A stretch of 64,000 nucleotides of DNA from CBDUXP01 sp965371225 [NCBI: uncultured bacterium]. Its GTDB lineage: Bacteria > Abyssobacteria > SURF-5 > CBDUXP01. This document shows positions 25,227 to 34,288 of this stretch, piece by piece. Within the stretch, counting starts at the first letter, position 1, and each line of letters starts with the position of its first letter. The notes beneath the pieces were generated by a model. That model was not told where the DNA came from and made no database searches. It worked only from the letters and a program-made list of their open reading frames with translations. The DNA lies in contig CBDUXP010000016.1 in NCBI GenBank assembly GCA_965371225.1, forward strand, positions 1 to 64,000, given 5' to 3'. Made by a program: the position numbers and the translations under genes.

Positions 25227-26015
25227 ATGTCCGAATCGCGCATTCCCTTTGACGGATGCCCCCTGTGCGAGAGCCCGGCGGTGCACTCGCTGCGCGTCGC
25301 CGACTGCACGAAGCATCCGCACTATCAGCCGGCCCTGCCCCCGACCATGACGTGGCTGGAGTGCGACGCGTGCGCCCACGTTTTTACCGACGGCTACTGG
25401 CCGCCATCGGCCTTGGAACTATTATTCCGCGGCACCCGCCTGAAACAGGCCGTAGGCGTAGAGGTCGAACAGGATCGCCACAAGTGGGCCCGCGTCGTGG
25501 ACCGCGTCACGGCAGTGCTCGGCGCCGCCGACGGCGCGTGGCTGGACATCGGATTCGGCCGCGGGAATCTGCTCTTCACCGCCGCCGAGTGGGGCTATGA
25601 AAGCGTCGGCATCGATCTGCGCGCGGACAACGTGGCCGAGCTACAAAAGCTCGGCTTCGAGGCGCACTGCGTGGACCTCGCCGCGTTCGAGGCGCCGGCC
25701 CGCTTTACGGTGGTGTCCTTGGCGGATGCGCTCGAACACTTCCCGTTCCCGAAGCAGGCGTTGCGACAGGCGGCCGCTTTGCTCCGGCCCGGCGGGCTCG
25801 TGTTCGTCTCCATGCCGAACTGCGACACCATCGTCTGGCGGGCGATGGATCACCTGCAGAATAATCCCTACTGGATCGAACTGCAGCACTACCACAACTT
25901 CAGTCGCAAGCGCTTGTACGCGCTCCTGGAAGAAGTGGGGCTGACCCCGGTGCACTACGGCGTGAGCGACCGCTACCGCGCGTGCATGGACGTCCTCGCG
26001 CAAAAGGGCACGTAG
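25227..26015 (+). CDS. SAM-dependent methyltransferase with N-terminal zinc-binding segment
   Basis: The 262 residues begin with a probable zinc site (CPLC near residue 11 and CDAC-AHVF near 51), followed by a class I methyltransferase domain with motif I LDIGFGRGN, a GIDLR acidic end of strand 2 and the LLRPGGLVFVSMPN motif. Such zinc-headed methyltransferases often act on sugars or small acceptors. The ATG at 25227 is preferred; an ATG at 25191 would overlap the preceding gene and add 12 low-complexity residues. The substrate is unknown. Confidence 0.85.
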   Translation: MSESRIPFDGCPLCESPAVHSLRVADCTKHPHYQPALPPTMTWLECDACAHVFTDGYWPPSALELLFRGTRLKQAVGVEVEQDRHKWARVVDRVTAVLGAADGAWLDIGFGRGNLLFTAAEWGYESVGIDLRADNVAELQKLGFEAHCVDLAAFEAPARFTVVSLADALEHFPFPKQALRQAAALLRPGGLVFVSMPNCDTIVWRAMDHLQNNPYWIELQHYHNFSRKRLYALLEEVGLTPVHYGVSDRYRACMDVLAQKGT

Positions 26016-26050
26016 CCCGGCCACCCGACCGCAGCCTCAGCCGGCGCCGT

Positions 26051-26080
26051 TTGCCGCCTCCGGAAGGCCTGTAGTACGAT
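26051..26080 (+). promoter_or_regulatory. Promoter TTGCCG-N18-TACGAT of the carboxyltransferase gene
   Basis: TTGCCG at 26051-26056 and TACGAT at 26075-26080 are 18 bases apart, 42 bases before the ATG at 26122. Confidence 0.55.
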
Positions 26081-26121
26081 CCGCCCGTGCGCCAGGGGAG
26101 GCGCGCAATCGAGGTCTACCC

Positions 26122-27672
26122 ATGAGCTGGCAACCGGAAATCGATGAACTCAAACGCCGCGAGGCCCTCGCCGAGAAGATGGGAGGCGAAGAGAAGGTCA
26201 GCCGGCAACACGGGCGCGGCAAGCTCGACGTGCGCGAACGCATCGCGCGGCTTCTGGATCCCGATTCGTTCCACGAAGTGGGGAAGATCGCCGGCCGCGG
26301 GCAGTACGACAGCGACGGCCACCTGCAGGATTTCACGCCGTCCAACTTCATTTTCGGGCGGGGGCGCATCGATGACCGTCCCGTTGTCATAGCGGGGGAC
26401 GACTTTACCGTGCGCGGTGGTGCGGCCGACGCCGCTATCCATGGGAAACAGGTGCAGGCCGAACAGATGGCCAACGCGCTCCGCCTTCCCATCGTGCGTT
26501 TGATCGACGGCACGGGCGGCGGCGGCTCAGTGAAAACGTTGGACGCGGCGAACGCGCGCACCTACGTGCCGCTCAACCCCGGGTGGGACGTGGTGGTCGC
26601 GAACCTGTCCACCGTCCCCGTGGTCTCGCTCGCCCTCGGCCCCGTCGCAGGCCTCGGCGCCGCCCGCGCCGTGACCTGTCATTACTCCGTCATGGTCAAA
26701 GGCCTGAGCCAACTGTTCGTCGCGGGCCCCCCGGTGGTGAAGCGCCTCGGCGAGGACGTAGACAAGGAACAACTCGGCGGGAGCCGTATGCACACGCGCA
26801 ACGGCGCCATCGACGATGAGGTGGCGAACGAGGATGAGGCGATGCAGCGGGCGCGCGCGTTTCTCTCGTATCTGCCGTCATCGGTGTACAACCTTCCCCC
26901 GCGCGCGGACGTGACCGATGATCCGGATCGCCGGGACGAGGCGCTGCTGGACATCATCCCGCGCGACCGCCGCAAGGTGTACAAGACGCGGACCATTCTC
27001 GACGCCGTGCTGGACGCGGGCTCGTTCTTCGAGATCGGGCGGTATTTCGGCCGGTCGGTCATCACCGGGCTCGCCCGACTCGACGGTTGGCCCGTAGCCG
27101 TGCTTGCCAGCGATCCCTACCACTACGGCGGCGGCTGGTCGACCGAGGCGTCGCTGAAGGTCACGCGGTTCGTGGATCTGGCGGAAACGTTTCACCTGCC
27201 GGTCGTACATTTCGTGGACATTCCCGGCTTCCTCATCGGCACGGCGTTCGAGAAAGCGGCGACGATCCGCCACGGCGCCCGGGCGCTGGCCGCCATATAT
27301 CAGTCCACCGTCCCCTGGTGTTCCATCCTCATGCGCAAAGTGTTCGGCGTCGCGGGGGCCGGGCACGCAAACGGCCACCGGTACAACGTGCGCTATGCGT
27401 GGCCGTCGGGCGACTGGGGCTCGCTGCCGGTAGAAGGCGGGGTGGAGGCTGCGTACAAATCCCAATTGGAAGCGTCGGACAATCCCGAAGCGCTGCTCCA
27501 GGAGATTACGGATCGCCTTAATGCCGTGCGCTCACCGTTCCGCACCGCGGAGGCGTTTATGGTGGAGGAAATTATCGATCCGCGGAACACGCGCCCCTTG
27601 CTGTGCGAATTCGCGAATCTGGCCGCGCCGCTCCGCACGCCCGGCCCCGCCGCCATCCCCTTCCGCCCGTAA
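26122..27672 (+). CDS. Acyl-CoA carboxylase carboxyltransferase subunit
   Basis: The 516 residues form the two crotonase-like halves of a PccB/AccD-type carboxyltransferase, which moves the carboxyl from biotin to an acyl-CoA (propionyl, methylcrotonyl, acetyl or another). The first half starts with the typical GRGKLDVRERI and the GGSVKT oxyanion region; the second has FVDIPGFLIGTAFE and AGAGHANGHRY. The length fits PccB (510-540). It is convergent with the biotin carrier gene 12 bases away. The biotin carboxylase subunit is not in the window, so it must be elsewhere. The acyl-CoA specificity is not predictable here. Confidence 0.93.
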   Translation: MSWQPEIDELKRREALAEKMGGEEKVSRQHGRGKLDVRERIARLLDPDSFHEVGKIAGRGQYDSDGHLQDFTPSNFIFGRGRIDDRPVVIAGDDFTVRGGAADAAIHGKQVQAEQMANALRLPIVRLIDGTGGGGSVKTLDAANARTYVPLNPGWDVVVANLSTVPVVSLALGPVAGLGAARAVTCHYSVMVKGLSQLFVAGPPVVKRLGEDVDKEQLGGSRMHTRNGAIDDEVANEDEAMQRARAFLSYLPSSVYNLPPRADVTDDPDRRDEALLDIIPRDRRKVYKTRTILDAVLDAGSFFEIGRYFGRSVITGLARLDGWPVAVLASDPYHYGGGWSTEASLKVTRFVDLAETFHLPVVHFVDIPGFLIGTAFEKAATIRHGARALAAIYQSTVPWCSILMRKVFGVAGAGHANGHRYNVRYAWPSGDWGSLPVEGGVEAAYKSQLEASDNPEALLQEITDRLNAVRSPFRTAEAFMVEEIIDPRNTRPLLCEFANLAAPLRTPGPAAIPFRP

Positions 27673-27684
27673 CGGCCGCGAACG

Positions 27685-27906
27685 TTACCCGTCCACAATC
27701 GCCACGATTTGGCCTTCAGTCACCTGATCGCCGGGGGCCACGAGGATTTCGCGCACCTGGCCGGCGTCGGTGGACTCCACGGGGATTTCCATCTTCATGG
27801 ATTCCAAAATCACCAGCACGTCCCCCTCGGCCACCTGCTGACCGGCCTCCGCTTCCACCACCCAGACGTTCCCCGCGACGGCGGTTTCAATTTCGTGCGC
27901 TGCCAC
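27685..27906 (-). CDS. Biotin carboxyl carrier protein, short
   Basis: This 73-residue biotinyl domain has the biotinylation motif ESMKMEIP (usual AMKM) with K38, and ends in the GQIVAIVDG strand. It is only the lipoyl/biotinyl fold, without the long Ala-Pro linker of AccB. The GTG at 27906 is chosen because GGGAG lies ten bases upstream and the domain starts there; a longer reading frame exists upstream but overlaps the promoter. It is the natural partner of the convergent carboxyltransferase. Confidence 0.88.
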   Translation of the reverse strand: MAAHEIETAVAGNVWVVEAEAGQQVAEGDVLVILESMKMEIPVESTDAGQVREILVAPGDQVTEGQIVAIVDG

Positions 27907-27935
27907 TGCGTGCTCCCTGCTTGCTTGGACGCTGC

Positions 27936-27941
27936 ATTCTA
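27936..27941 (-). promoter_or_regulatory. -10 element TAGAAT of the biotin carrier gene
   Basis: On the minus strand CCGGTATAGAATGC lies 30 bases before the GTG at 27906. Confidence 0.55.
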
Positions 27942-27976
27942 TACCGGCGGGCCGCAGGCAGGGATCGGGCGCGTGC

Positions 27977-28006
27977 TTGACGCGCGCCGGACATATCTGA
28001 CAGCAT
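27977..28006 (+). promoter_or_regulatory. Promoter TTGACG-N18-CAGCAT of the acyl-CoA ligase
   Basis: TTGACG at 27977-27982 is followed 18 bases later by CAGCAT with an upstream TGA (extended -10), 40 bases before the ATG at 28046. Confidence 0.45.
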
Positions 28007-28045
28007 CCCTCCCAACACACGCAGCTTGCACCGGAGGAGGGGGCG

Positions 28046-29587
28046 ATGTATCCGGGCACTTGGGCGGACACACAGCCGGACCGGCCGGCCGTCATCATGG
28101 CGCGGTCCGGGGAAACGATCACCTACGGCGACCTGGAGGCGCGCTCGAACCAGGTCGCCCACCTGCTGCGCGATGCCGGCTTGGGGCGCGGCGACCATAT
28201 CGCGCTGTTCATGGAGAACCACGCCCGCTTCCTGGAGGTCGCGTGGGCGGCGTTGCGCTCCGGCATCTACGTGACGGCGGTCAATTCCTTCCTCACCGCG
28301 CCCGAAGCGGCGTACATCATCGACGATTGCGACGCGCAGGTGCTCATTACGTCGCGCGCCAAGAGCGCGGTCGCCACGGAGGTCGTCGACCAGATTCCCA
28401 ACGTGCGCCTGCGGCTGATGGTGGACGGCGCGGTTGACGGCTACGAATCGTACGAGCGCACCGTCGGCGCGTTTCCCGAGACGCGGATCGCCGACGAGTC
28501 CTCCGGCACGTACATGCTGTATTCCTCCGGTACGACCGGCCGGCCGAAAGCGATCCTGCGTGATCTCCTCGAGGAGATGCCCTGGGAAGGCAACGACCTG
28601 ATTCGGCGCGCGCACGAGCGCTACCACTACCGCCCCGAGATGGTGTACCTCTCCCCCGCGCCCCTGTACCATGCGGCGCCGTTCGCGTTCGTGATCCTGA
28701 CGCACCGCGCGGGGGGCACCGTGGTCGTCATGGAGAAGTTCGACCCGCAAGAATCGCTCGCACTGATCGACGGCAAGCGCGTCACCCACAGTCAATGGGT
28801 TCCCACCATGTTCAGCCGCATGCTCAAACTTCCGGAGGCAGAGCGCACCGGCTTCGATCTCTCGACGCACGAGGTGGCGATTCATGCGGCCGCCCCGTGT
28901 CCCGTCCCGGTGAAGCGCGAGATGATCGCTTGGTGGGGGCCGATTTTGTACGAATACTACGCGGGGACCGAAGGCATCGGGAGCACCTTCATCAAGAGCG
29001 AGGAGTGGCTCGAACGCCCGGGCTCGGTCGGGAAGGTGGCGGTGGGCAAGATCCACATCGTCGACGATGACGGCAACGAACTACCGCCGGGCCAGGCGGG
29101 GACGATCTATTTCTCCGGCGGGCGCAAGTTCGAGTACAAGGGCGCGCCGGAGAAAACCGCCGAGGTGCACCGGCCGGGTGGCCTCGCCACGCTTGGGGAC
29201 GTGGGCTACGTGGACGAGGACGGCTACCTGTATCTGACGGACCGGAAGACTTACCTGATCATTTCTGGCGGCGTGAATATCTACCCCCGCGAAATCGAGG
29301 ACGCATTCATTACGCACCCGCAGGTGGCCGACGTAGCGGTCATTGGCGTGCCCAACGAGGACTTGGGCGAAGAGGTGAAAGCCGTCGTGCAACTGATGCC
29401 CGGCGTCGAGGGGACGCCCGCATTCGCCGAGGAACTCCTGGAGTACTGCCGCAAGCAACTGGCGGGCTTCAAATGCCCGAAGTCCGTGGACTTCGAAGCG
29501 GAACTGCCCCGGCTGCCGACCGGCAAGCTCTACAAGCGCCTGCTCCGCGACCGCTACTGGGGCAAGCGCGACAGCCGCATCGTCTGA
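28046..29587 (+). CDS. Acyl-CoA synthetase (AMP-forming)
   Basis: This complete 513-residue ANL-superfamily ligase activates a carboxylic acid via acyl-AMP to acyl-CoA. The P-loop is YSSGTTGRPKA, followed by the YYAGTE adenine motif, the DVGYVDEDGYLYLTDRK hinge and the C-terminal lysine motif GKLYKRLL. GGAGG precedes the ATG. It lies convergent to the catabolic operon that ends in a second, frameshifted ligase, and could replace that broken enzyme. The acid substrate is not known; the layout is like that of fatty- or aryl-acid ligases. Confidence 0.94.
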   Translation: MYPGTWADTQPDRPAVIMARSGETITYGDLEARSNQVAHLLRDAGLGRGDHIALFMENHARFLEVAWAALRSGIYVTAVNSFLTAPEAAYIIDDCDAQVLITSRAKSAVATEVVDQIPNVRLRLMVDGAVDGYESYERTVGAFPETRIADESSGTYMLYSSGTTGRPKAILRDLLEEMPWEGNDLIRRAHERYHYRPEMVYLSPAPLYHAAPFAFVILTHRAGGTVVVMEKFDPQESLALIDGKRVTHSQWVPTMFSRMLKLPEAERTGFDLSTHEVAIHAAAPCPVPVKREMIAWWGPILYEYYAGTEGIGSTFIKSEEWLERPGSVGKVAVGKIHIVDDDGNELPPGQAGTIYFSGGRKFEYKGAPEKTAEVHRPGGLATLGDVGYVDEDGYLYLTDRKTYLIISGGVNIYPREIEDAFITHPQVADVAVIGVPNEDLGEEVKAVVQLMPGVEGTPAFAEELLEYCRKQLAGFKCPKSVDFEAELPRLPTGKLYKRLLRDRYWGKRDSRIV

Positions 29588-29600
29588 GCGGCCGCCGGCG

Positions 29601-31312
29601 CTACGCCGAATTCATCAGTTCGTCGCGCAACTGGCGCTTGAGGACCTTGCCCGTCGCGTTGCGGGGGAGAGCCTCCTCGCGGACGAAGATGCGGGAGGGC
29701 ACCTTGAACCGCGCGAGCTGTTCGGCCACGTGGGCCTGGAGGTCTTCCGTACTGGGCGCGAGCCCATCGCGCCGCTGGATCACCGCGGCCACCTCCTCGC
29801 CCAGCGACCGATGCGGCAGCCCAATCACCGCCACGTCCGCGACGGCCGGGTGTTCGAACAGGACCGCCTCCACCTCGGCGCAATACACGTTCTCGCCGCC
29901 GCGAATCACAATGTCCTTGATCCGGTCCACCACGTAGATGAACCCCTCTTCATCGATGTACGCGGCATCTCCCGTGCGGAACCACCCGTCCGCGAATGCC
30001 TCCGCCGTCGCCTCGGGCTTGTTCCAGTACCCGTCCACCACGTTGGGCCCTTTGATCAACAGTTCGCCCACGGCGCCAGTCGGCAGGTCCACCCCGTGCT
30101 CATCCACGATGCGCACCTCAGTGACCGGGACGGGCCGCCCCACGCTGTCCGGCCGGCTGAGATAAATCGGGCCGGCATTCGAGATCACGGTCGCGGTGGT
30201 CTCCGTCAACCCATAGCCGTTGGCCGGCGCCACCTTCTTCGCGAACTGGCTGCCGATGCGCAGGACGAGGTCGGGCGGGACCGGCGCGCCGCCCGACCCG
30301 ATGCCTACAAGGCTGGACAGGTCGCTGCCGGCCGCGGCGGCCGCTTCGAGCAACTGCCGCACCACCGTCGGCACCCCGGTCATGCCCGTGACCCGCTCCC
30401 GTTCGATCAGCCGACCGCTTCGGCGGCATCCCACCGGTACATCATCACGAGCTTGCTCCCGGCGGCGGTTTGCCGGCAGAGACCCGCCAACCCGCCGATG
30501 TGGAAATACGGAAAGGTCACTAGGCCGCACGCGCCCGGAGGCGTGTCCGCCGGCGCCGGCACCGGGGCATCCGCGGGCGCGCCCTCCATGACCGCGAGCA
30601 TCGCCGGGCCCAAGCCGGCCGTCTTCAGGACCGTGCAATGGTTGCGGTGCGTCCCGACGGCGCCCTTCGGCTGTCCCGTGGTGCCGGAGGTATAGAGGAT
30701 CGTGGAGTGGTCATCCGGCTGGATCGCCGCATCAGGCAACGTGTCGGTCGCGTCGAGGGTGGCGAGCACCTCGGAGAATTCGTCCACGCCCGCCGGCAAA
30801 GTCCCTTCCGGCCGCGCGACGATCACGCGCTCGACCGAGAGTTGCGCGAGTTGTGATTCGAGGCGCGCAAACCGCTCGCCGTCCACGACCAGGAGCTTCG
30901 TCCCGGAGTCGTCCAGGGCGTAGGTGAGTTCGCGGCCGGTCCACCACGCATTGAGGGTGACGGCCACGGCGCCAATGACCTGCGTGGCCCAGAACGTCAT
31001 GATCCACTCCGGATAGTTGCGCATGCCGATGGCCACGCGGTCGCCCTTCGTAATGCCGTACTCGCGCACGAGCCGGTGCGCGAGCCCACACACGATTCGG
31101 TAGTGTTCCGCGTAGGTGGTCCGCTCGTCGTTGTAGACGAGGAACGGCCGGTCGCCGAACGCGCGCGTCGCTTCGAACACCGCGCGCAAGGTCGGCGGCG
31201 CCGTGCGGTACACCCGCATTCGCACTCCGAGCACGTTCTCAGTTCCCACCTCGAACGCGCCCCCTGGGCCGGTCAGCGCAGCCAGAGCTTCCTCACGTGT
31301 CGGCACGGGCAT
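29601..31312 (-). pseudogene. Acyl-CoA synthetase broken by a frameshift
   Basis: Two overlapping minus-strand frames together make one ANL ligase. The first (from the ATG at 31312) carries the N-terminal region and the P-loop YTSGTTGQPKG and ends at a TGA at 30407-30409. The second frame continues without a gap with the NGYGLTETTA adenine motif, the FRTGDAAYIDEEGFIYVVDR hinge and the lysine motif GKVLKRQL to 29601. The switch is at about 30411-30416, where one missing base would turn GAAGCGGTnCGGCTGATC out of frame. All motifs are otherwise intact, so the break is recent, programmed or a sequencing error. It is the last gene of the six-gene operon, 55 bases after the SDR gene. Confidence 0.85.
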
Positions 31313-31325
31313 CCCCCTCTTAAGT

Positions 31326-31343
31326 CCGGCCCGGCGGGGCCGG
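31326..31343 (-). other. Small hairpin between the SDR and ligase genes
   Basis: CCGGCCC (31326-31332) and GGGCCGG (31337-31343) pair around a four-base loop inside the 55-base gap. It could lower readthrough to the ligase or stabilise the upstream mRNA. Confidence 0.35.
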
Positions 31344-31367
31344 TGGTGCGCGGCGGCCGTGTGCCGC

Positions 31368-32273
31368 CTAGTCCAGGTCCTTGCCGTCCATGCCGGCGTT
31401 CTTGCGGGCCTTGCCCACCAAGTCGGCGACGATGGGGCCGAGCGTGGTGGGATCCTCGACCGGTTCCACCGTGGGGCCGCGGTGCCAGCTTTCGGCGATG
31501 CCCAGGACGCGGCCGGAGGCTTCGAACACGCGGCCGGTGACGCCGCTGGACTCCGTGCTCGCGAGCCACGTCACGATCGGCGCGATCCACATGGGCGAGC
31601 GGCGCGCTTTCTCCGCCTCGTCGGCCTCGCTGTACCCGCCCAAGTCTTCGGTCATGCGCGTAAGCGCGCCGGGCGCGATCGCATTTACGGTGACACCGTA
31701 GCGGCCCAACTCCCGCGCGGCGATGATGGTGAAGGATGCGATGCCCGCCTTGGCGGCGCCGTAATTCGTCTGCCCCGGATTGCCGTAGATGCCCGACACG
31801 GAGGTGGTGTTGATGAGGCGCGCGTTCACGGGCTCCCCGGCCTTGGACTGCGCGCGCCAGTACGCCGCCGCATGGTGGGCGGGGGCGAAGGTGCCCTTCA
31901 GGTGCACCTGGATTACCGCGTCCCACTCCGCTTCGGTCATGTTCACGAGCATGCGATCCCGCAGGATGCCCGCGTTGTTCACGAGCACGTCGAGCTTGCC
32001 ATACGTATCGATTGCCTGTTGGATCATGGCCTGGGCCGAGTCCCAATCGCTCACATCGGCGCCGTTCGCCACGGCCTCGCCGCCGGCGTCTTTGATTTCT
32101 TTCACGACCTCTTCGGCCGGGCTCAGGTCGGACCCCGTCCCGTCCCGAGCCCCGCCCAGGTCGTTCACGACCACTTTCGCGCCGTGCGCCGCCAGCATGA
32201 GGCAATATTCGCGACCGATGCCCCGGGCCCCGCCGGTCACGATCGCTACCCGATCCTCACAGAATGTACTCAT
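31368..32273 (-). CDS. SDR-family dehydrogenase, 3-hydroxyacyl-CoA dehydrogenase-like
   Basis: The 301 residues show a Rossmann fold with TGGARGIG (13-20), NNAG (99-102) and the catalytic set S158, Y171, K175. The NDLGG region after strand 2 and the general layout resemble the dehydrogenase unit of peroxisomal multifunctional enzyme type 2, which oxidises 3-hydroxyacyl-CoA, and that fits its place after the crotonase gene in a beta-oxidation-like operon. It starts 27 bases after the crotonase stop. Confidence 0.9.
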   Translation of the reverse strand: MSTFCEDRVAIVTGGARGIGREYCLMLAAHGAKVVVNDLGGARDGTGSDLSPAEEVVKEIKDAGGEAVANGADVSDWDSAQAMIQQAIDTYGKLDVLVNNAGILRDRMLVNMTEAEWDAVIQVHLKGTFAPAHHAAAYWRAQSKAGEPVNARLINTTSVSGIYGNPGQTNYGAAKAGIASFTIIAARELGRYGVTVNAIAPGALTRMTEDLGGYSEADEAEKARRSPMWIAPIVTWLASTESSGVTGRVFEASGRVLGIAESWHRGPTVEPVEDPTTLGPIVADLVGKARKNAGMDGKDLD

Positions 32274-32300
32274 GTCGTTCTCCTCCGGTTGATCCAGATG

Positions 32301-33095
32301 TTACCGTGCGCGGAAGTGCGGATCGCGCTTCCCTAAAAGCGCCGCCACCCCTTCGCGGAAATCTTCGGTTTCATTACTCCGCGACTGCACGAGCGCTTCC
32401 AGGTGCGCCGCCGTCCGCGGGTCCCAGCCCAGGTTCTGGTAGATGGTCCGCTTGGTCCAGCGCACCGCCAGCGGCGCGGCCGTCGCGATCTCCCGCGCCA
32501 GTTCGCGCGCGCGATCCAGCACCGCCTCCCCGTCCACCGCGTAGTTCACCAACCCGGCTTCGGCGGCTTCCGCGCCGGTCACGATGCGGCCGGCAAGCAG
32601 GAACTCGATGGCGCGGGGCACGCCCATGAGGCGCGGCAGGAGGTACGTGGTCGCCATGCCCGGGTGCAGTCCCAGGCGCACGAAGTTCGCCCCGTACTTG
32701 GCGGTGCTGTTCGCAACGCGCATATCGCAGACGACGCCGAGTCCGAGCCCGCCGCCGATGGCGTGGCCCTGCATGGCCGCGATGGTGGGCACCTCGATAT
32801 CGATCATCGAGAGGAAGGGCGCGTAGATGGCGTACGACCGCTCGTGCGGCGCGACATAGGCGTCGTCCTCGCCGGCCGTGTCGGCCATGGACTTGAAGTC
32901 GGCGCCCGCGCAGAAGCAGTTCCCCCGGCCCGTCACGATCACGCAGCGCACGTCCCGGTCGCCCCGGGCCTGCGCCACCGACTCCCGCAAGCCATCGAGC
33001 ACGTCCGGCGTCATGCTGTTGCGGTTGTCCGGCCGGTTCAAGGTGATGGTAGCCACATGCTCCTGCACCTCGTACAACACCGCAGTTTCCGACAT
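32301..33095 (-). CDS. Crotonase-fold protein, enoyl-CoA hydratase/isomerase-like
   Basis: The 264 residues have the crotonase fold with oxyanion loops CAGADFKSM and GGGLGLG. In rat enoyl-CoA hydratase the catalytic glutamates are in GGGCE and GQPE; here these positions read GGGLG and GANF, so neither is present. The protein may thus be an isomerase, a thioesterase or a hydratase with other residues. GAGGAG precedes the ATG at 33095, 11 bases after the acyl-CoA dehydrogenase stop. The long frame upstream of the ATG is a shadow of that gene. Confidence 0.87.
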   Translation of the reverse strand: MSETAVLYEVQEHVATITLNRPDNRNSMTPDVLDGLRESVAQARGDRDVRCVIVTGRGNCFCAGADFKSMADTAGEDDAYVAPHERSYAIYAPFLSMIDIEVPTIAAMQGHAIGGGLGLGVVCDMRVANSTAKYGANFVRLGLHPGMATTYLLPRLMGVPRAIEFLLAGRIVTGAEAAEAGLVNYAVDGEAVLDRARELAREIATAAPLAVRWTKRTIYQNLGWDPRTAAHLEALVQSRSNETEDFREGVAALLGKRDPHFRAR

Positions 33096-33106
33096 GGGGT
33101 CTCCTC

Positions 33107-34288
33107 TCAGCCGCGCGGCAGGTTGACCAGCCGGCGCGCCATGATAATGCGTTGCACCTGGCCGGTGCCCTCGACGATATCCATCGCCTTGACGTCGCGA
33201 TAGAGCTTTTCGATCAGGTGATCGCCGCGCACGCCGACGGTGCCCAGCAGTTCCATCCCCAGGCTGGCGGCTTCCATGCCGACGGACGCGCCCATCGCCT
33301 TCGACATGGAGGCCTCCATAATATTCCCTTCGCCCCGGTCCACGAGCCACCCGGCCTTGATGTACAACAGCCGCACCAGCCGCAGCTTCCGCTGCAAGTA
33401 CTCCAGCCGGTCGCGCACGCGGGCGTCCGTGAGCAGGCCGTGCTCCCGCGCGAAGGCGAGCGATTCGTCCAGCACGGCGCGGCCCATACCGACGGCGTTC
33501 GCAGCGATGCCTGGGCGTCCCGCGTTGAAGGTACGCATGGCCCCGCTGAACCCGCCCTTCTTGGCCTCCCGCTGCTCGCCGCCGAGCAGGTTCGCGGCGG
33601 GCACGCGACAGTCTTCCAGGGTGAACGAAGTGGATTCGTACGCCTTCAGCCCCATCTTCTTTTCGATCTTGAAACCGCCCAGGCCCGGGGTGTCCTTTTC
33701 CACGAAGAAGGCGCGTTGCCCCGCGCGCCCGAGCGACGGGTCCACCACGGCCTGCACCAGGATCCAGTCGGCGCGGCTGGCATTCCCGATGAAGCACTTG
33801 GCCCCGTTGAGCACCCACTCATCGCCGTCCTTCCGCGCATGGGTGCTGATCCCGGCCACGTCGGACCCGGCCCCCGGTTCCGTCATGGCGAAGGACGCCC
33901 AGCGCGGCCGGTCCGGTTCGACGAAGGGGCCGAGGAAGCGCTCCTTCTGCTCCTCGGTCGCCTGCATCAGCACGTAGCCTTCCGGCAGCCCGGGTCCCGG
34001 GTTCGCGACCCCGATGCCGCGATCCCAGTACGCCCACTCCTCGGCGAGGAGGTACTGCATGACGATGTTCCGGGTGGATGGCGCGGTCCCGTCGCCCCAA
34101 AGGTTCGTCCGTTGCCAGCGGGTGCGCCCGTCGCCCCGGGCCAAATACTTTGCGAAGTACGGATGATCGGGTGGCAGGGGGGCGCCGTTGCGGTCCGCCT
34201 CCAACCCTGCGGGGCGCACCTCGGTCCGCCCCCAGTGGCGCGCCTCCTCCAGGCGCTCGTGCATGGCGTCGTCGATCGCGAAGTCCAT
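33107..34288 (-). CDS. Acyl-CoA dehydrogenase, catalytic subunit of a probable heteromer
   Basis: This 393-residue FAD enzyme has the MTEPGAGSDVAGI signature, the WVLNGAKCFIGNA segment and the catalytic glutamate E373 in IVEGTGQ. It would introduce an alpha,beta double bond into an acyl-CoA. Its ATG at 34288 overlaps the TAA of the preceding dehydrogenase by one base (TAATG), so the two are made in step. In actinobacterial steroid catabolism, pairs like this form heterotetramers in which only one subunit has the base. Confidence 0.92.
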   Translation of the reverse strand: MDFAIDDAMHERLEEARHWGRTEVRPAGLEADRNGAPLPPDHPYFAKYLARGDGRTRWQRTNLWGDGTAPSTRNIVMQYLLAEEWAYWDRGIGVANPGPGLPEGYVLMQATEEQKERFLGPFVEPDRPRWASFAMTEPGAGSDVAGISTHARKDGDEWVLNGAKCFIGNASRADWILVQAVVDPSLGRAGQRAFFVEKDTPGLGGFKIEKKMGLKAYESTSFTLEDCRVPAANLLGGEQREAKKGGFSGAMRTFNAGRPGIAANAVGMGRAVLDESLAFAREHGLLTDARVRDRLEYLQRKLRLVRLLYIKAGWLVDRGEGNIMEASMSKAMGASVGMEAASLGMELLGTVGVRGDHLIEKLYRDVKAMDIVEGTGQVQRIIMARRLVNLPRG

